From Brevibacillus parabrevis (GTDB taxonomy: Bacteria; Bacillota; Bacilli; Brevibacillales; Brevibacillaceae): DNA of 64,000 bases. The translations under genes and the position numbers were made by a program. The stretch is taken from assembly GCF_003710905.1 (NCBI RefSeq), contig NZ_RHHV01000002.1, forward strand, positions 124,001-188,000. The letters run 5' to 3'. Under the pieces are notes generated by a model, which did not search any database, had not been told where the DNA came from, and saw nothing but the letters and a program-made list of their open reading frames with translations. Numbering within the stretch: the stretch's first letter is position 1; the number at the start of each line of letters is the position of its first letter. Of the stretch, positions 1-8,668 are shown piece by piece.

Positions 1-1
1 C

Positions 2-685
2 GCTCAGATCATCACCAACCCGCAGTATTTGCACTCGCTGTGGAACAGCTTGTGGCTGTCTCTGTCCGTGACCTTGGTTGCGCTGGTTTTGTCTGCTGTG
101 CTCGCCTTCTTTTTGGCCCGGCATTCGTTTCCGGGGAAGACGCTTTACTTTACGCTGCTGACTTTTCCGATCTCTTTTCCGGGCGTTGTCGTTGGCTTCA
201 TGATCATTATTTTGTTTGGTTCGACGGGCATTTTGCCGATGTTGTCCGAGCTTTTGACCGGGGAAAAAAAGCTGGTGTTTGCCTACACGATTGCCGGAAT
301 TTTTTTGGCCTACCTGTATTTCGAGATTCCGCGCATTGTGATGACGCTGTACGGGGCGATCAAAGATTTTGACCAGACGCTGGAGGAGGCTGCCCGAACT
401 ATCGGGGCCACGCCATGGCAGGCGATCCGCTATGTGGTGCTGCCGACGCTTTATCCGATCTTTCTCTCGGCGGGAGCACTTGCCTTTTCCACGTCGATGA
501 GTGCATTCGGCACAGCTTTCACGCTGGCGAACGACTTCGATATTTTGCCGATCCTGATGTACAACGAGTTCACGCTCAATTTCAACATTGAAGTAGCCAG
601 TGCGATCGCGGTCGTCATCGGGCTTGTCTGCGTGGGAATTAACCTCGGGTATCGCGTGCTGGTCGAGAAGGAGGGGCGTTCTTGA
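2..685 (+). CDS. ABC importer permease subunit 1 (5' end outside window)
   Basis: Inner-membrane permease of a binding-protein-dependent ABC importer. The reading frame is open from the first bases of the window, so the true start lies upstream. Several hydrophobic segments are visible, and the cytoplasmic loop contains an EAA-type motif (EEAARTIGATPWQAIRYVVLP) that docks on the ATPase. The family is that of the polyamine, iron(III) and 2-aminoethylphosphonate importers, which have two such permeases. Its stop overlaps the start of the next permease in a TGATG arrangement, so the two are probably translationally coupled. The substrate-binding protein should lie upstream, outside the window, and the substrate cannot be told from this sequence. 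Confidence 0.85.
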   Translation, partial: AQIITNPQYLHSLWNSLWLSLSVTLVALVLSAVLAFFLARHSFPGKTLYFTLLTFPISFPGVVVGFMIIILFGSTGILPMLSELLTGEKKLVFAYTIAGIFLAYLYFEIPRIVMTLYGAIKDFDQTLEEAARTIGATPWQAIRYVVLPTLYPIFLSAGALAFSTSMSAFGTAFTLANDFDILPILMYNEFTLNFNIEVASAIAVVIGLVCVGINLGYRVLVEKEGRS

Positions 686-1476
686 TGCAAACAGCAGGAA
701 AAGCGTTGGTTTACGTGCTGGTTTTTCTGATCAGTGCGCTCATCCTCTCTCCCTTGTTGTTTACCGTTGCCGGATCGTTTGCGGTGTACTGGGGCGCTGA
801 CATGTATTCGGCGGGCGTAACCTTGTCCTGGTATGCAAAAGTATTCGAGAAATTTGGGCATACGATTGGCTTTACGCTGGTGCTCGCTTTTTGCACGGTG
901 CTGGTCAATACGGTGCTGGGCACGATGGCCGGCTACTGGTTTTACCGTTGGAAAAGCCGCTGGGTGTTTGTGCTGGAGGAACTGCTGTCTTTGCCGATCG
1001 CCGTACCAGGCATTGCGATTGCCCTGGCGCTGATTCAGACGTATCCCGCGATGCGCGCATCCGGTGCCTTGATGCTGGTCGGGCATGTAATCATTACGTT
1101 TCCGCTGATGTTTCGGACTGTGCTCGGCACGCTGCGGACAAAAGATTTTCGCACGCTCGACGAATGCGCAGCTACGCTGGGAGCCGGGCCGATGTACCGC
1201 TTTTTCCATGTGATTTTTCCGAGCATTCGCGGGGCGATTCTCTCCGGTGCCGTCATGGTATTCATGCTGTCGCTCGGCGAGTTCAACATGAACTTTTTCC
1301 TGTACACGCCGCTGACGGTGACATTGCCGATCGGGCTGTACGAAGCGTACTCGACGCTGCGGATTGAATTGGGCAGTGCGTACACGACACTGTTTTTGGC
1401 GATGGCGATTCCGCTGATGTACTTGCTGCATCGCCTGAACCAGAGTTCGGCCTTTTCGCGAAACGGAGGGGTGTAG
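685..1476 (+). CDS. ABC importer permease subunit 2
   Basis: Second membrane permease of the same importer, 263 residues, with about six hydrophobic segments and a recognisable but weaker EAA loop (residues around LDECAATLGAGPMYRFFHVI). The ATG at 685 overlaps the stop of the first permease and is preceded by AAGGAGGGG; a TTG three bases earlier is the alternative. The next gene starts directly after this stop. The pair of unequal permeases followed by an ATPase with a TOBE-like tail is the usual layout of PotABC/FbpABC/PhnSTUV-type systems. Confidence 0.85.
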   Translation: MQTAGKALVYVLVFLISALILSPLLFTVAGSFAVYWGADMYSAGVTLSWYAKVFEKFGHTIGFTLVLAFCTVLVNTVLGTMAGYWFYRWKSRWVFVLEELLSLPIAVPGIAIALALIQTYPAMRASGALMLVGHVIITFPLMFRTVLGTLRTKDFRTLDECAATLGAGPMYRFFHVIFPSIRGAILSGAVMVFMLSLGEFNMNFFLYTPLTVTLPIGLYEAYSTLRIELGSAYTTLFLAMAIPLMYLLHRLNQSSAFSRNGGV

Positions 1477-2529
1477 ATGGAGGAGAGCACGGTGCAATCG
1501 ATGGAAATTGCCATTCGTGGCGTATCAAAAACTTTTCAGGATGGAACGACGGCCTTGCAGCCGATCGATTTGCAGGTAGCGGCAGGCGAGGTGCTGGTGC
1601 TGCTCGGGCCATCTGGCTGCGGGAAAAGCACGCTGCTGCGGATGATTGCCGGGCTGGAGCAGCCGACAGCCGGACGTATTTTGATCGGGGATCGCGACGT
1701 TACCCAGCTTCCGCCGGAAAAGCGGGGGATCGGCTTTGTTTTTCAACAGTACGCCTTGTTTCCTACGATGACGGTGGAAGAAAACATCATGTTCGGCATG
1801 AAGCTGCGCAAAATCGGCAAGCAGGAGCAGAAGGCCAAGCTGGAGGAACTGCTCGCCTTGATGAACTTGACGGAGCTGCGCAAGCGACTGCCTATTCAGT
1901 TGTCTGGCGGGCAGCAACAGCGTGTGGCGATTGCCCGCGTGCTGGCGACTGACCCGATGATTTTGCTGATGGATGAGCCGTTGACGGCACTGGATGCCAA
2001 ATTGAAGGAGCACCTGCGGTTGGAGCTGGCCCAGTTGTTTCGCAAGCTGCACATTACGACGGTATACGTGACGCATGACCAGACAGAAGCGATGGCGATT
2101 GCCGACCGGATTGTTGTGATGAACAAAGGGGTCATCGAGCAGAGCGGTACGCCGAAAGAGATTTACCTCAAGCCGAAATCTTCATTTGTGGCCCAGTTTG
2201 TCGGGCAAGTGAACCGCTTGCGGGCAAAGGTCAAGACAGCGGAGCGTGGCAACGTCCTCGATTTGGGATTTTACCAGCTTCCGTACAAAGGGGAGAGCCG
2301 GGCAGTCGCGGACATCGACGTGTTCCTTCGCCCGGAGGACGTATATCTCACGCAAGAAGCAGGCTTTTCTGCACGCGTGCAGGACGTGATTTTTCTCGGC
2401 GATCATTACCGCGTCATTGCCGAGTCCGGCGGGCAAAAGCTCGTTATCGACGTCGGAAACGACACGCTGATCCACGAAGGAGATCAGGTGCAACTGGAAA
2501 TACGCGAAGACAAAATCATTTACGCATGA
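1477..2529 (+). CDS. ABC importer ATP-binding protein
   Basis: ATPase of the importer, 350 residues. Walker A is GPSGCGKST near residue 47, the signature LSGGQQQR is near 143 and Walker B with its catalytic glutamate is ILLMDEP near 163; the H-loop histidine is in VTHDQTEAMAIADR. After about residue 240 comes a C-terminal region of the TOBE type expected in the PotA/FbpC/PhnT family. ATG at 1477 has GGAGGGG seven bases upstream; an in-frame ATG at 1501 is less well placed. It energises the two permeases encoded just before it. The substrate is unknown; the linked isomerase-like protein and phosphodiesterase make a phosphate-ester or sugar-phosphate compound conceivable, but that is inference only. 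Confidence 0.88.
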   Translation: MEESTVQSMEIAIRGVSKTFQDGTTALQPIDLQVAAGEVLVLLGPSGCGKSTLLRMIAGLEQPTAGRILIGDRDVTQLPPEKRGIGFVFQQYALFPTMTVEENIMFGMKLRKIGKQEQKAKLEELLALMNLTELRKRLPIQLSGGQQQRVAIARVLATDPMILLMDEPLTALDAKLKEHLRLELAQLFRKLHITTVYVTHDQTEAMAIADRIVVMNKGVIEQSGTPKEIYLKPKSSFVAQFVGQVNRLRAKVKTAERGNVLDLGFYQLPYKGESRAVADIDVFLRPEDVYLTQEAGFSARVQDVIFLGDHYRVIAESGGQKLVIDVGNDTLIHEGDQVQLEIREDKIIYA

Positions 2530-2539
2530 GGTGACGGGG

Positions 2540-3340
2540 ATGAAAAAAGAAATTTGCTACTCCGACTTGGCGCTTTTGACGCAGCCGATTGAGGCGAATA
2601 TCGAGTTGCTTCTGGAACACGGCGCAGACAAAATCGAGCTTTTGATGGACGGGCTGCAATGGGATGCCATGGACGATCAGATCGCCCGCATGAGCAAAGT
2701 GTTGCCCCAGTACAACGCAGGGTACACGGTGCACCCGCCAGCATGGGACACCAGCTTGACCAGCGAGAACAAAGCGATTCGCGAAGCGTCTTTTTCCGAG
2801 TACGCGAAAGCGATCCAGTTCGCGCATAACATCGGGGCAGAGCATGTCGTGATTCACCCCGGCTTTTGCTTCTCGCCCGTCTTTGACAAGGAAATTGCCC
2901 AGATGCGAGCGGCTGACGCGATTCATCGCCTGTGCAAAATAGCCGCGCCGCTCGGCGTGAAGCTGGCTGTGGAAAATGTAGGTTACAAAGGCGCGTCGAT
3001 TTTCAGCGAAGCGGAGTTTGCGGCTTTTCTGGATGGAATGGACAGCGTCGCAGGGTACTTGCTCGACACCGGACACGCTTATTTGAACGATTGGGACATT
3101 CCGGCACTCATTCGCAGTATTTCGCACCGACTGCTTGCCGTGCATTTGCATGACAACTACGCAACAGGAGACGATCATTTGCCGATTGGAGAAGGCGGCA
3201 TCAGCTGGGAGCCTGTTTTTGCCACACTTGCGCAGACCGCGCCGGATTGCCAGCTGATTTTGGAATATGCGCCGGGCACAGAGCTGGTCAAGCTTCAGCA
3301 AGGAAAAAGCGTGCTGCTGGAGCGATTGCAGCTCGTGTAA
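2540..3340 (+). CDS. Sugar phosphate isomerase/epimerase-like TIM-barrel protein
   Basis: 266-residue protein of the xylose isomerase-like TIM-barrel superfamily (AP endonuclease family 2 fold). Likely metal-binding residues appear in the expected order: VVIHPGF, AVENVGY, LLDTGHAY, AVHLHDN and ILEYAPG, giving the alternating His/Glu/Asp set of this fold. The ATG at 2540 is preceded by a GAGGTGA-type ribosome site; a GTG at 2531 is possible. It follows the ABC ATPase by only ten bases, so it is cotranscribed with the importer and probably acts on the imported compound. The exact reaction cannot be assigned. Confidence 0.75.
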   Translation: MKKEICYSDLALLTQPIEANIELLLEHGADKIELLMDGLQWDAMDDQIARMSKVLPQYNAGYTVHPPAWDTSLTSENKAIREASFSEYAKAIQFAHNIGAEHVVIHPGFCFSPVFDKEIAQMRAADAIHRLCKIAAPLGVKLAVENVGYKGASIFSEAEFAAFLDGMDSVAGYLLDTGHAYLNDWDIPALIRSISHRLLAVHLHDNYATGDDHLPIGEGGISWEPVFATLAQTAPDCQLILEYAPGTELVKLQQGKSVLLERLQLV

Positions 3341-3388
3341 GCAAGCAAACCGCACTACTACCATGATCAAAAGGAGTGGAGAGGGAGC

Positions 3389-4789
3389 ATGAAAAGAAAG
3401 CAGACGAAGCAAACAGGCAAAACAGGAACGCAAAAGAGGGCAGCGGCAGCATCTGTACTTGCGTTGACCGTCCTGCTCAGCAATGTCCCGGTGCATGCCG
3501 AGAATGCGACAGCGGTCACTGAGACAGAAGCAGGAAGCAGCACAGCAGGCGACACGAAGGCAGAAGAGACTGGGACAGACGCGCCAGAAACCGGAGCAGC
3601 CGAAGACGCTACCGCCGGAGAGAACGACCCAGCAACTCCGGAAGCGCCAGGGGAAGTGCCCGCAGGTGATGCCGAGACGACACCAGGAGAAGCTCCTGCC
3701 GAGGTGCCAACTGATGCGCCAGCTCCAGAGGAAATTCCTGCTGTACCGAGCGTGGAAGCTTTGCAGATCATGCAAGACTCGCCGATCAAAATTACGGAAA
3801 TTTTGTACGATGCAGACGGCTCCGACGATGGAACCGAGTTTCTGGAGATTTCCAATCTGGGAACGAAAACCGTCGATATTAGCGGCTACATGATCGGCGA
3901 TGAGGAAACAAGAGGCGGCGGCGAGGGAATGTTCGCTTTTCCGCAAGGCACGAAGCTTGCTCCCGGACAATCCATCACGATTGCCCAATCGTCGCTGATC
4001 AACAAGGCCAAATACCGCTATACTCCCGATTTTGAGCTTCCGCCTGTCGAGCAGTACAACCCGCAAGACGACCCGGATGTGCCGAATTTACTGCCGACCG
4101 ATTGGGCAACAGGGACGATTGTCATGGCAAACGGCGGCGATGACGTGCTGCTGATGGACGACAAGTACAACGTTCTCGACTATGTTCCATACATCAAAGA
4201 CACGACTTTTAACGGCAAAAAAGTTAAGGCGGCCAAGCCGTTGAACAACTTGGGCGAATCTTTGCAGCGAATCAAGCAAACGGGAGATGCTTCGGTCGAC
4301 TTTTACTCGCTGTTCCCAAGTCCGGGAACGTGGAGCGACAAGGAGCCGGAAGAACCGGACTTTGGTCCGAGCGACTCTTTGATCATCACAGAGGTTATGA
4401 ATGATCCGCTGTTTGATGAAAGCACGGGCGAATTTGTCGAGATTACGAACATATCGGATAAAGCTATCGACATTAGCGGCTATTTGATTGGAGATGAAGA
4501 AACAAAAGGCGGCAGCGAGGGAATGCACGCGTTCCCGCCGGGGACAATCATTCAACCGTACCAGCCAATCGTTGTCGCCCGTTACGCGGATGGCATCGTA
4601 GAGCGTCACCAGACGAAACCGGACTTTGAAATTTTCGAGTCGATGGACGATGTACCGCAAATGCTGCCGACGAAGTGGGCTACTGGCAGCCTGTATTTGG
4701 CTAACAGCGGCGATCATGTGATTTTGGCTGATCCAGAGCGCGCGTCATTGACGCCATGGTATACGGCGATGCCAAATTCCCGCAAGTAA
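3389..4789 (+). CDS. Lamin-tail repeat protein, N-terminal part of a frameshifted gene
   Basis: First reading frame of a gene that appears split. Residues 1-38 form a signal peptide ending in VHA, followed by a long Ala/Glu/Thr/Pro-rich low-complexity segment, then two lamin-tail (LTD) domains beginning at ITEILYDADGSDDG and ITEVMNDPLFDESTG, each with the ISGYMIGDEET-type core. The second LTD is cut short: the frame ends in a foreign tail (ASLTPWYTAMPNSRK), whereas its natural continuation (IDAMVYGDAKFP) is found in the overlapping frame. The strong AAGGAGTGGAGAGGG ribosome site supports ATG 3389. Lamin-tail domains are common in secreted bacterial nucleases and phosphoesterases. If the shift is real, only a truncated secreted protein is made. 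Confidence 0.7.
   Translation: MKRKQTKQTGKTGTQKRAAAASVLALTVLLSNVPVHAENATAVTETEAGSSTAGDTKAEETGTDAPETGAAEDATAGENDPATPEAPGEVPAGDAETTPGEAPAEVPTDAPAPEEIPAVPSVEALQIMQDSPIKITEILYDADGSDDGTEFLEISNLGTKTVDISGYMIGDEETRGGGEGMFAFPQGTKLAPGQSITIAQSSLINKAKYRYTPDFELPPVEQYNPQDDPDVPNLLPTDWATGTIVMANGGDDVLLMDDKYNVLDYVPYIKDTTFNGKKVKAAKPLNNLGESLQRIKQTGDASVDFYSLFPSPGTWSDKEPEEPDFGPSDSLIITEVMNDPLFDESTGEFVEITNISDKAIDISGYLIGDEETKGGSEGMHAFPPGTIIQPYQPIVVARYADGIVERHQTKPDFEIFESMDDVPQMLPTKWATGSLYLANSGDHVILADPERASLTPWYTAMPNSRK
4739..4750 (+). other. Frameshift point inside the lamin-tail/GDPD gene
   Basis: Between a GCGCGCG run and the codons for VIDAM the frame moves by one base. Adding one base after the second alanine position would fuse the 3389 frame to the 4756 frame in a 1077-residue protein, with the second lamin-tail domain matching the first along its full length. 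Total length with one added base (3234) is a multiple of three. A deletion in a GC dinucleotide run, or a sequencing error there, are both plausible. Confidence 0.75.
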
Positions 4790-6621
4790 CGGCACACCCG
4801 GGAGTGGCAGGCGGTCACACGATGGAACGCTTGACAGGTGAAGATACGAACGACGCTTCCAAAGATTTTGTCGACCAGCCTAATCCGACTCCGGGAGGTC
4901 TTCTGTTCGGCCCGGATGCTCTCGTAGACAAAATTCCGAAATCCGATTTGAAAGACAACGTCCTGATCGTGAAGGAGCCAGAGACTGGTGTTGTATCGCC
5001 AGTGACAGTAATTGGCTGCTATCAATCCGGCGATGTCTCGGCATTGGCTTCGTCCGGTGTTTCCTCCGTATTTTTGATCGTAGGCAAAAATATTGACGGA
5101 CAACTGATTGTGTCGGCGGGAGACAGACCGCTTTTGGCCGATGCCCTCGATCAATTGGCGAACAAAGCGATTCCGATTTTGTCCATCGAATCGAAGGAGT
5201 TGGTGCCAGCTGTTGACCAGCTTTTGACAGAGCGTTCCTTGACCGATGTGCACATCGTATCGAGCAACCCGGAGATTGTCCGTGCAATGCGGGAGAAAAA
5301 CGATGAATACCGCGGCGCGATCCTGGACGGTGTGGACGAGCTTGATTTGGCCAAGCAAAAGCAGTTGGTAAAAACCGTACGCGCCAGCAAATCGAACGTG
5401 CTGATTTTGCCTTACGACCGTGTGAATGCGGAAGTGGCTCGCTATTTCCGTCTGCGGGGAATTACGGTATGGGCAATCGAAAAAGCCGGAACCGTGCAGC
5501 ATCACGATCTGGTCAGCATGGGTGTGCGCGGAATCATCTCTGCACAGCCAGAAACGGTGTTGTCTGCTCTGGCAGCCTATCCGACCGAGACGTTGACACA
5601 GCCGCCGATCGTCTACGCGCACCGCGGCATTCCGTCCAAAAAGCCGGAAAACACGATGTATTCGTTCCAGGAGGCCATTGACCTGGGAGCAGATATCGTG
5701 GAGACGGACATTCATAAGACGAAGGACGGCAAGCTTGTCCTGATTCACGACTTTGATCTGGAGCGCACGACAAACGGCACGGGAAAAGTAAAAGACTACA
5801 CGCTGGCAGAGCTTCGCGCACTGGTTGCCAACAAGCAAGACCCGGAAAACCCGGACTGGTACCAGCCTGAGATTACAGATGCCCGCATCCCTACACTCGA
5901 CGAGCTGCTGGAAGCGGCAAAAGGCAAAGCCGTACTCGATCTGGAAGCAAAAAGCATCGGCTACGAAAGAGAAATCATCGAAGCCATTGAAGCGCATGAC
6001 ATGGTGGAAGACGTCATTCTTTGCAGCTTCAGCTCGGAAGTATTGAACCGTTTTGCCGCGTTGAATCCCGAAGTCGGGCTGGGCTATGTGCTGAGCGGCT
6101 CCAAGCCGGAAACGAAGAAGGATCAATACGCGGAGAAGCTCGTCACAGATGCGATCCAGCTCAATGCCCAATACTTCCTCGACCAGGCGATTTTGACACC
6201 GGAGCTGGCGCGCTACGCCAAGCATCGCGGATTGCCGCTCGGCGTGTACACCGTAAACGAAAATGCGCAGATTGAGGAAGCGTTGCGTACAGGTGTGAGC
6301 GGGGTTGTTACCGACTACGCACAACGTTTGCTGACAGCACCAATTCGCGTCGATGCGCCGCAAAGCTCGCTGGAATTGACCGCAGGTGAAGTGAAGCCGC
6401 TCGAAGCGATCATCGACTATCGCGTGGCGGAAGACCAGTTGGCGCCAGCCCGCATTCGCCTGATTGACAACCATGACGCGGCAGTGGAAGTGGCAGCAGA
6501 CGGCAAGAGCCTGATCGCCAAAAAGGCTGGCACAGCCAAGGTTCAACTGAGTGTGGAAGTGCCATCTGGCGGCAAGACGTGGAAAATGGTCACGACCGTG
6601 ATCGAAGTGAAGGTCAATTAA
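4756..6621 (+). CDS. Glycerophosphodiester phosphodiesterase, C-terminal part of the frameshifted gene
   Basis: Second frame of the split gene. It opens inside the second lamin-tail domain (MVYGDAKFP), continues with a TIM-barrel-like segment lacking catalytic residues (about residues 75-285), then a complete GDPD catalytic domain: YAHRGIPSKKPENT (catalytic HR and E), GADIVETDIHKTKDGKLVLIHD (E, D, and catalytic H), and ending VVTDYAQRLL. The last 90 residues resemble a bacterial Ig-like (Big_2 type) module. There is no credible ribosome site before the ATG at 4756, and the natural start is at 3389. GDPD enzymes hydrolyse glycerophosphodiesters to glycerol-3-phosphate and an alcohol; here it would act outside the cell. 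The nearby importer may take up a product, which is inference. Confidence 0.75.
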   Translation: MVYGDAKFPQVTAHPGVAGGHTMERLTGEDTNDASKDFVDQPNPTPGGLLFGPDALVDKIPKSDLKDNVLIVKEPETGVVSPVTVIGCYQSGDVSALASSGVSSVFLIVGKNIDGQLIVSAGDRPLLADALDQLANKAIPILSIESKELVPAVDQLLTERSLTDVHIVSSNPEIVRAMREKNDEYRGAILDGVDELDLAKQKQLVKTVRASKSNVLILPYDRVNAEVARYFRLRGITVWAIEKAGTVQHHDLVSMGVRGIISAQPETVLSALAAYPTETLTQPPIVYAHRGIPSKKPENTMYSFQEAIDLGADIVETDIHKTKDGKLVLIHDFDLERTTNGTGKVKDYTLAELRALVANKQDPENPDWYQPEITDARIPTLDELLEAAKGKAVLDLEAKSIGYEREIIEAIEAHDMVEDVILCSFSSEVLNRFAALNPEVGLGYVLSGSKPETKKDQYAEKLVTDAIQLNAQYFLDQAILTPELARYAKHRGLPLGVYTVNENAQIEEALRTGVSGVVTDYAQRLLTAPIRVDAPQSSLELTAGEVKPLEAIIDYRVAEDQLAPARIRLIDNHDAAVEVAADGKSLIAKKAGTAKVQLSVEVPSGGKTWKMVTTVIEVKVN

Positions 6622-6636
6622 TTGTTTCGCGAAACA

Positions 6637-6664
6637 GGAGGGGGAGCTGCTTCCCTCTCCTTTT
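6637..6664 (+). terminator. Terminator after the GDPD gene
   Basis: GGAGGGGGAG pairs imperfectly with TTCCCTCTCC across a short GCTGC loop and is followed by TTTT. A small palindrome TGTTTCGCGAAACA lies just before it. Confidence 0.6.
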
Positions 6665-6701
6665 GCTACTATGACGTTTGTGCGAAATCAGAGGACAGAC
6701 C

Positions 6702-6730
6702 TTGAAACTTCTGAACATTCGGGATACTCT
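6702..6730 (+). promoter_or_regulatory. Sigma-A promoter of the AcoR-like activator gene
   Basis: TTGAAA at 6702 and TACTCT at 6725 are separated by exactly 17 bases, about 40 bases upstream of the start codon. No sigma-54 motif is seen here, so the activator itself is likely made by the housekeeping polymerase. Confidence 0.5.
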
Positions 6731-6772
6731 TGATGAAAAGGCTTGATTCGTAGAGCGGAGGGTGGTTGATGC

Positions 6773-8641
6773 ATGCTCGAGGAAAGCGTTTCGTTGCGGA
6801 TGTGGAAACGTTTTGTTCAAGAAGGTGTAATTGACTCAGCACGAATCAACAAACGGATTACAGAATCGTGGCATCGCTGCAAAAGCAGCCGGGTAAACCC
6901 GTATGCAGGCACAGGGCAGGTTGTACTCGCCGGGGATGCGCTGAAAAGACAACAGGAGAATAGTCGCCTGCTGCTGGAGCTTGCCTTGCCGCAAATTGAC
7001 CGACTGTCGCCTTTTATCCACGACGTGGGGATGATCGCGCTCGTGATTGACCCCGAGGGCTACGTCTTGAGCATGCGTGGCGAAAAGCGGGCGCTTCACG
7101 ATGCCAATGCGATCAATTTTGTCGAAGGGGTACGCTGGACAGAGGATGAGGTGGGCACGAACGCAATCGGCACGGCGCTTTTGGCAAAAGAAGCGATCAT
7201 GGTCAACGGAACCGAGCACTATTCGGTTGCCTCGCATCGCTGGAGCTGCTTTGCGGCCCCCATCCGGGACGACAGCGGCTCGCTGCTCGGAATCATTGAC
7301 GTATCAAGCCCTGTCGAGCGCAGTCACCCGCAGACGATGGCGACTGTCATGACGCTTGCTTACTCCATCGAGCAGGCTTGGATGAAGCAGCGGCAGCAGG
7401 ACGAACTGGAATTGCTGCAACGCGCCATGATATTGCCAGGCGAAGGACAGCGGCCCATCATTTTTTGCAATCAGGAAGGCCGGGTAGTGTATGCGAGCGC
7501 AGATATACGCAAGCGAATCGCCAACTGGACCAATCTGAGAAGACATGAGGTTGCGGAGTACGGTTTTTTCGAAGCGCGGCAAGCGCCGTTGTTTTCCGAA
7601 CGTCATCCGGGCTTGATTGGCTGGGTGATCGAGCTGGCGACAAGCGATGCGGGACTTGCGCGGATGTTTGTGAACCGTTCCTCCTCATTCCGCTTCCAAG
7701 GCGAGCCGGGAACGAGCGCAGCCTTTTGCAACGTCCTGCGGGAGCTGGAGCGGATCGCGCCAACGGACGGGAACGTGGTGATCTATGGCGAAAGCGGCAC
7801 GGGAAAAGAGTTGGTCGCACAAGCGATACACGACAACAGTCCGCGCCGGGAAGGGCCGTTTGTGGCAGTCAACTGTGGCGCTATACCTCGCGAGCTGATG
7901 GAAAGCGAGCTGTTCGGGTATGTGGAGGGGGCATTTACCGGAGCGCGCCGCCGCGGATATACAGGAAAGCTGGCGCAAGCGAACGGCGGCACGTTGTTTT
8001 TGGATGAGATCGGGGAGATTCCCGCTGCCATGCAGGTCGCTTTGCTGCGCGTCCTGCAAGAGCGAAAAGTCACGCCGATCGGCAGTACGGAAGAGCATGC
8101 ACTGAATATTCGCGTCATCGCCGCTACACATCGCAATTTGCGGCAACAGGTGAGTGAGGGCAGCTTTCGCGAGGACTTGTACTATCGGCTGCACGTCCTC
8201 CCTGTAGCGCTGCCGCCGCTGCGGGCGCGGAAAGAAGATATTCCGCTGCTGATTCGCCACTACTGTCACAAAAACGGCTATCAGCTTGATTTGCCAAAAG
8301 CGTTGCTGGATGAGTTGATGGCGTATGACTGGCCGGGCAATATACGCGAGCTGTACAACGTTGTTGAACGTCTGCGAGTCCTTCCCCGAGAGGATTGGAA
8401 GCGGTTACTTTGCGATGTGATGCAGGCAGGAGCTGATTATGAGCTGCGTCCGCAGGCCAGACAGTCGATTCAGCAGCCGTCTTTTTACGAAGCCGACTCG
8501 CTCTGTTACCGCGAACAACTGGAGCGGCAGACGATCGTGCAAGCTCTGGAAAAAAGCGGCGGCAGCGCTTCTATAGCGGCTGAGCTGCTAGGTATTCCGC
8601 GCAGCACTTTTTACCGCAAGCTGAAAAAGTATCGGCTCTGA
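6773..8641 (+). CDS. acoR: Sigma-54-dependent activator, AcoR type
   Basis: 622-residue enhancer-binding protein. The N-terminal region (about 60-200) matches the GAF-type sensor of AcoR-like regulators, with conserved DEVGTNAIGTAL and SVASHRWSC stretches. The AAA+ domain (about 320-555) has Walker A GESGTGKE, the sigma-54-contacting loop GAFTGA and Walker B GTLFLDEIGE. The C-terminus is a Fis-type helix-turn-helix (SIAAELLGIPRSTFYRKLKK). ATG 6773 is preceded by GGAGGG. It sits upstream of acoABCL, and a consensus sigma-54 promoter at 9780 is the obvious target. In known systems AcoR activates acetoin catabolism genes in response to acetoin. The effector here is inferred from family and context. 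Confidence 0.88.
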   Translation: MLEESVSLRMWKRFVQEGVIDSARINKRITESWHRCKSSRVNPYAGTGQVVLAGDALKRQQENSRLLLELALPQIDRLSPFIHDVGMIALVIDPEGYVLSMRGEKRALHDANAINFVEGVRWTEDEVGTNAIGTALLAKEAIMVNGTEHYSVASHRWSCFAAPIRDDSGSLLGIIDVSSPVERSHPQTMATVMTLAYSIEQAWMKQRQQDELELLQRAMILPGEGQRPIIFCNQEGRVVYASADIRKRIANWTNLRRHEVAEYGFFEARQAPLFSERHPGLIGWVIELATSDAGLARMFVNRSSSFRFQGEPGTSAAFCNVLRELERIAPTDGNVVIYGESGTGKELVAQAIHDNSPRREGPFVAVNCGAIPRELMESELFGYVEGAFTGARRRGYTGKLAQANGGTLFLDEIGEIPAAMQVALLRVLQERKVTPIGSTEEHALNIRVIAATHRNLRQQVSEGSFREDLYYRLHVLPVALPPLRARKEDIPLLIRHYCHKNGYQLDLPKALLDELMAYDWPGNIRELYNVVERLRVLPREDWKRLLCDVMQAGADYELRPQARQSIQQPSFYEADSLCYREQLERQTIVQALEKSGGSASIAAELLGIPRSTFYRKLKKYRL

Positions 8642-8668
8642 CGAAAGAGCACGAGAGGGGGATCACGC

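Noticed and set aside
2516..4066. Very long minus-strand frame opposite the isomerase-like and lamin-tail genes
   Set aside because: Cys/Arg/Phe-rich antisense translation typical of GC-rich shadow frames; the plus-strand genes have clear domains and ribosome sites.
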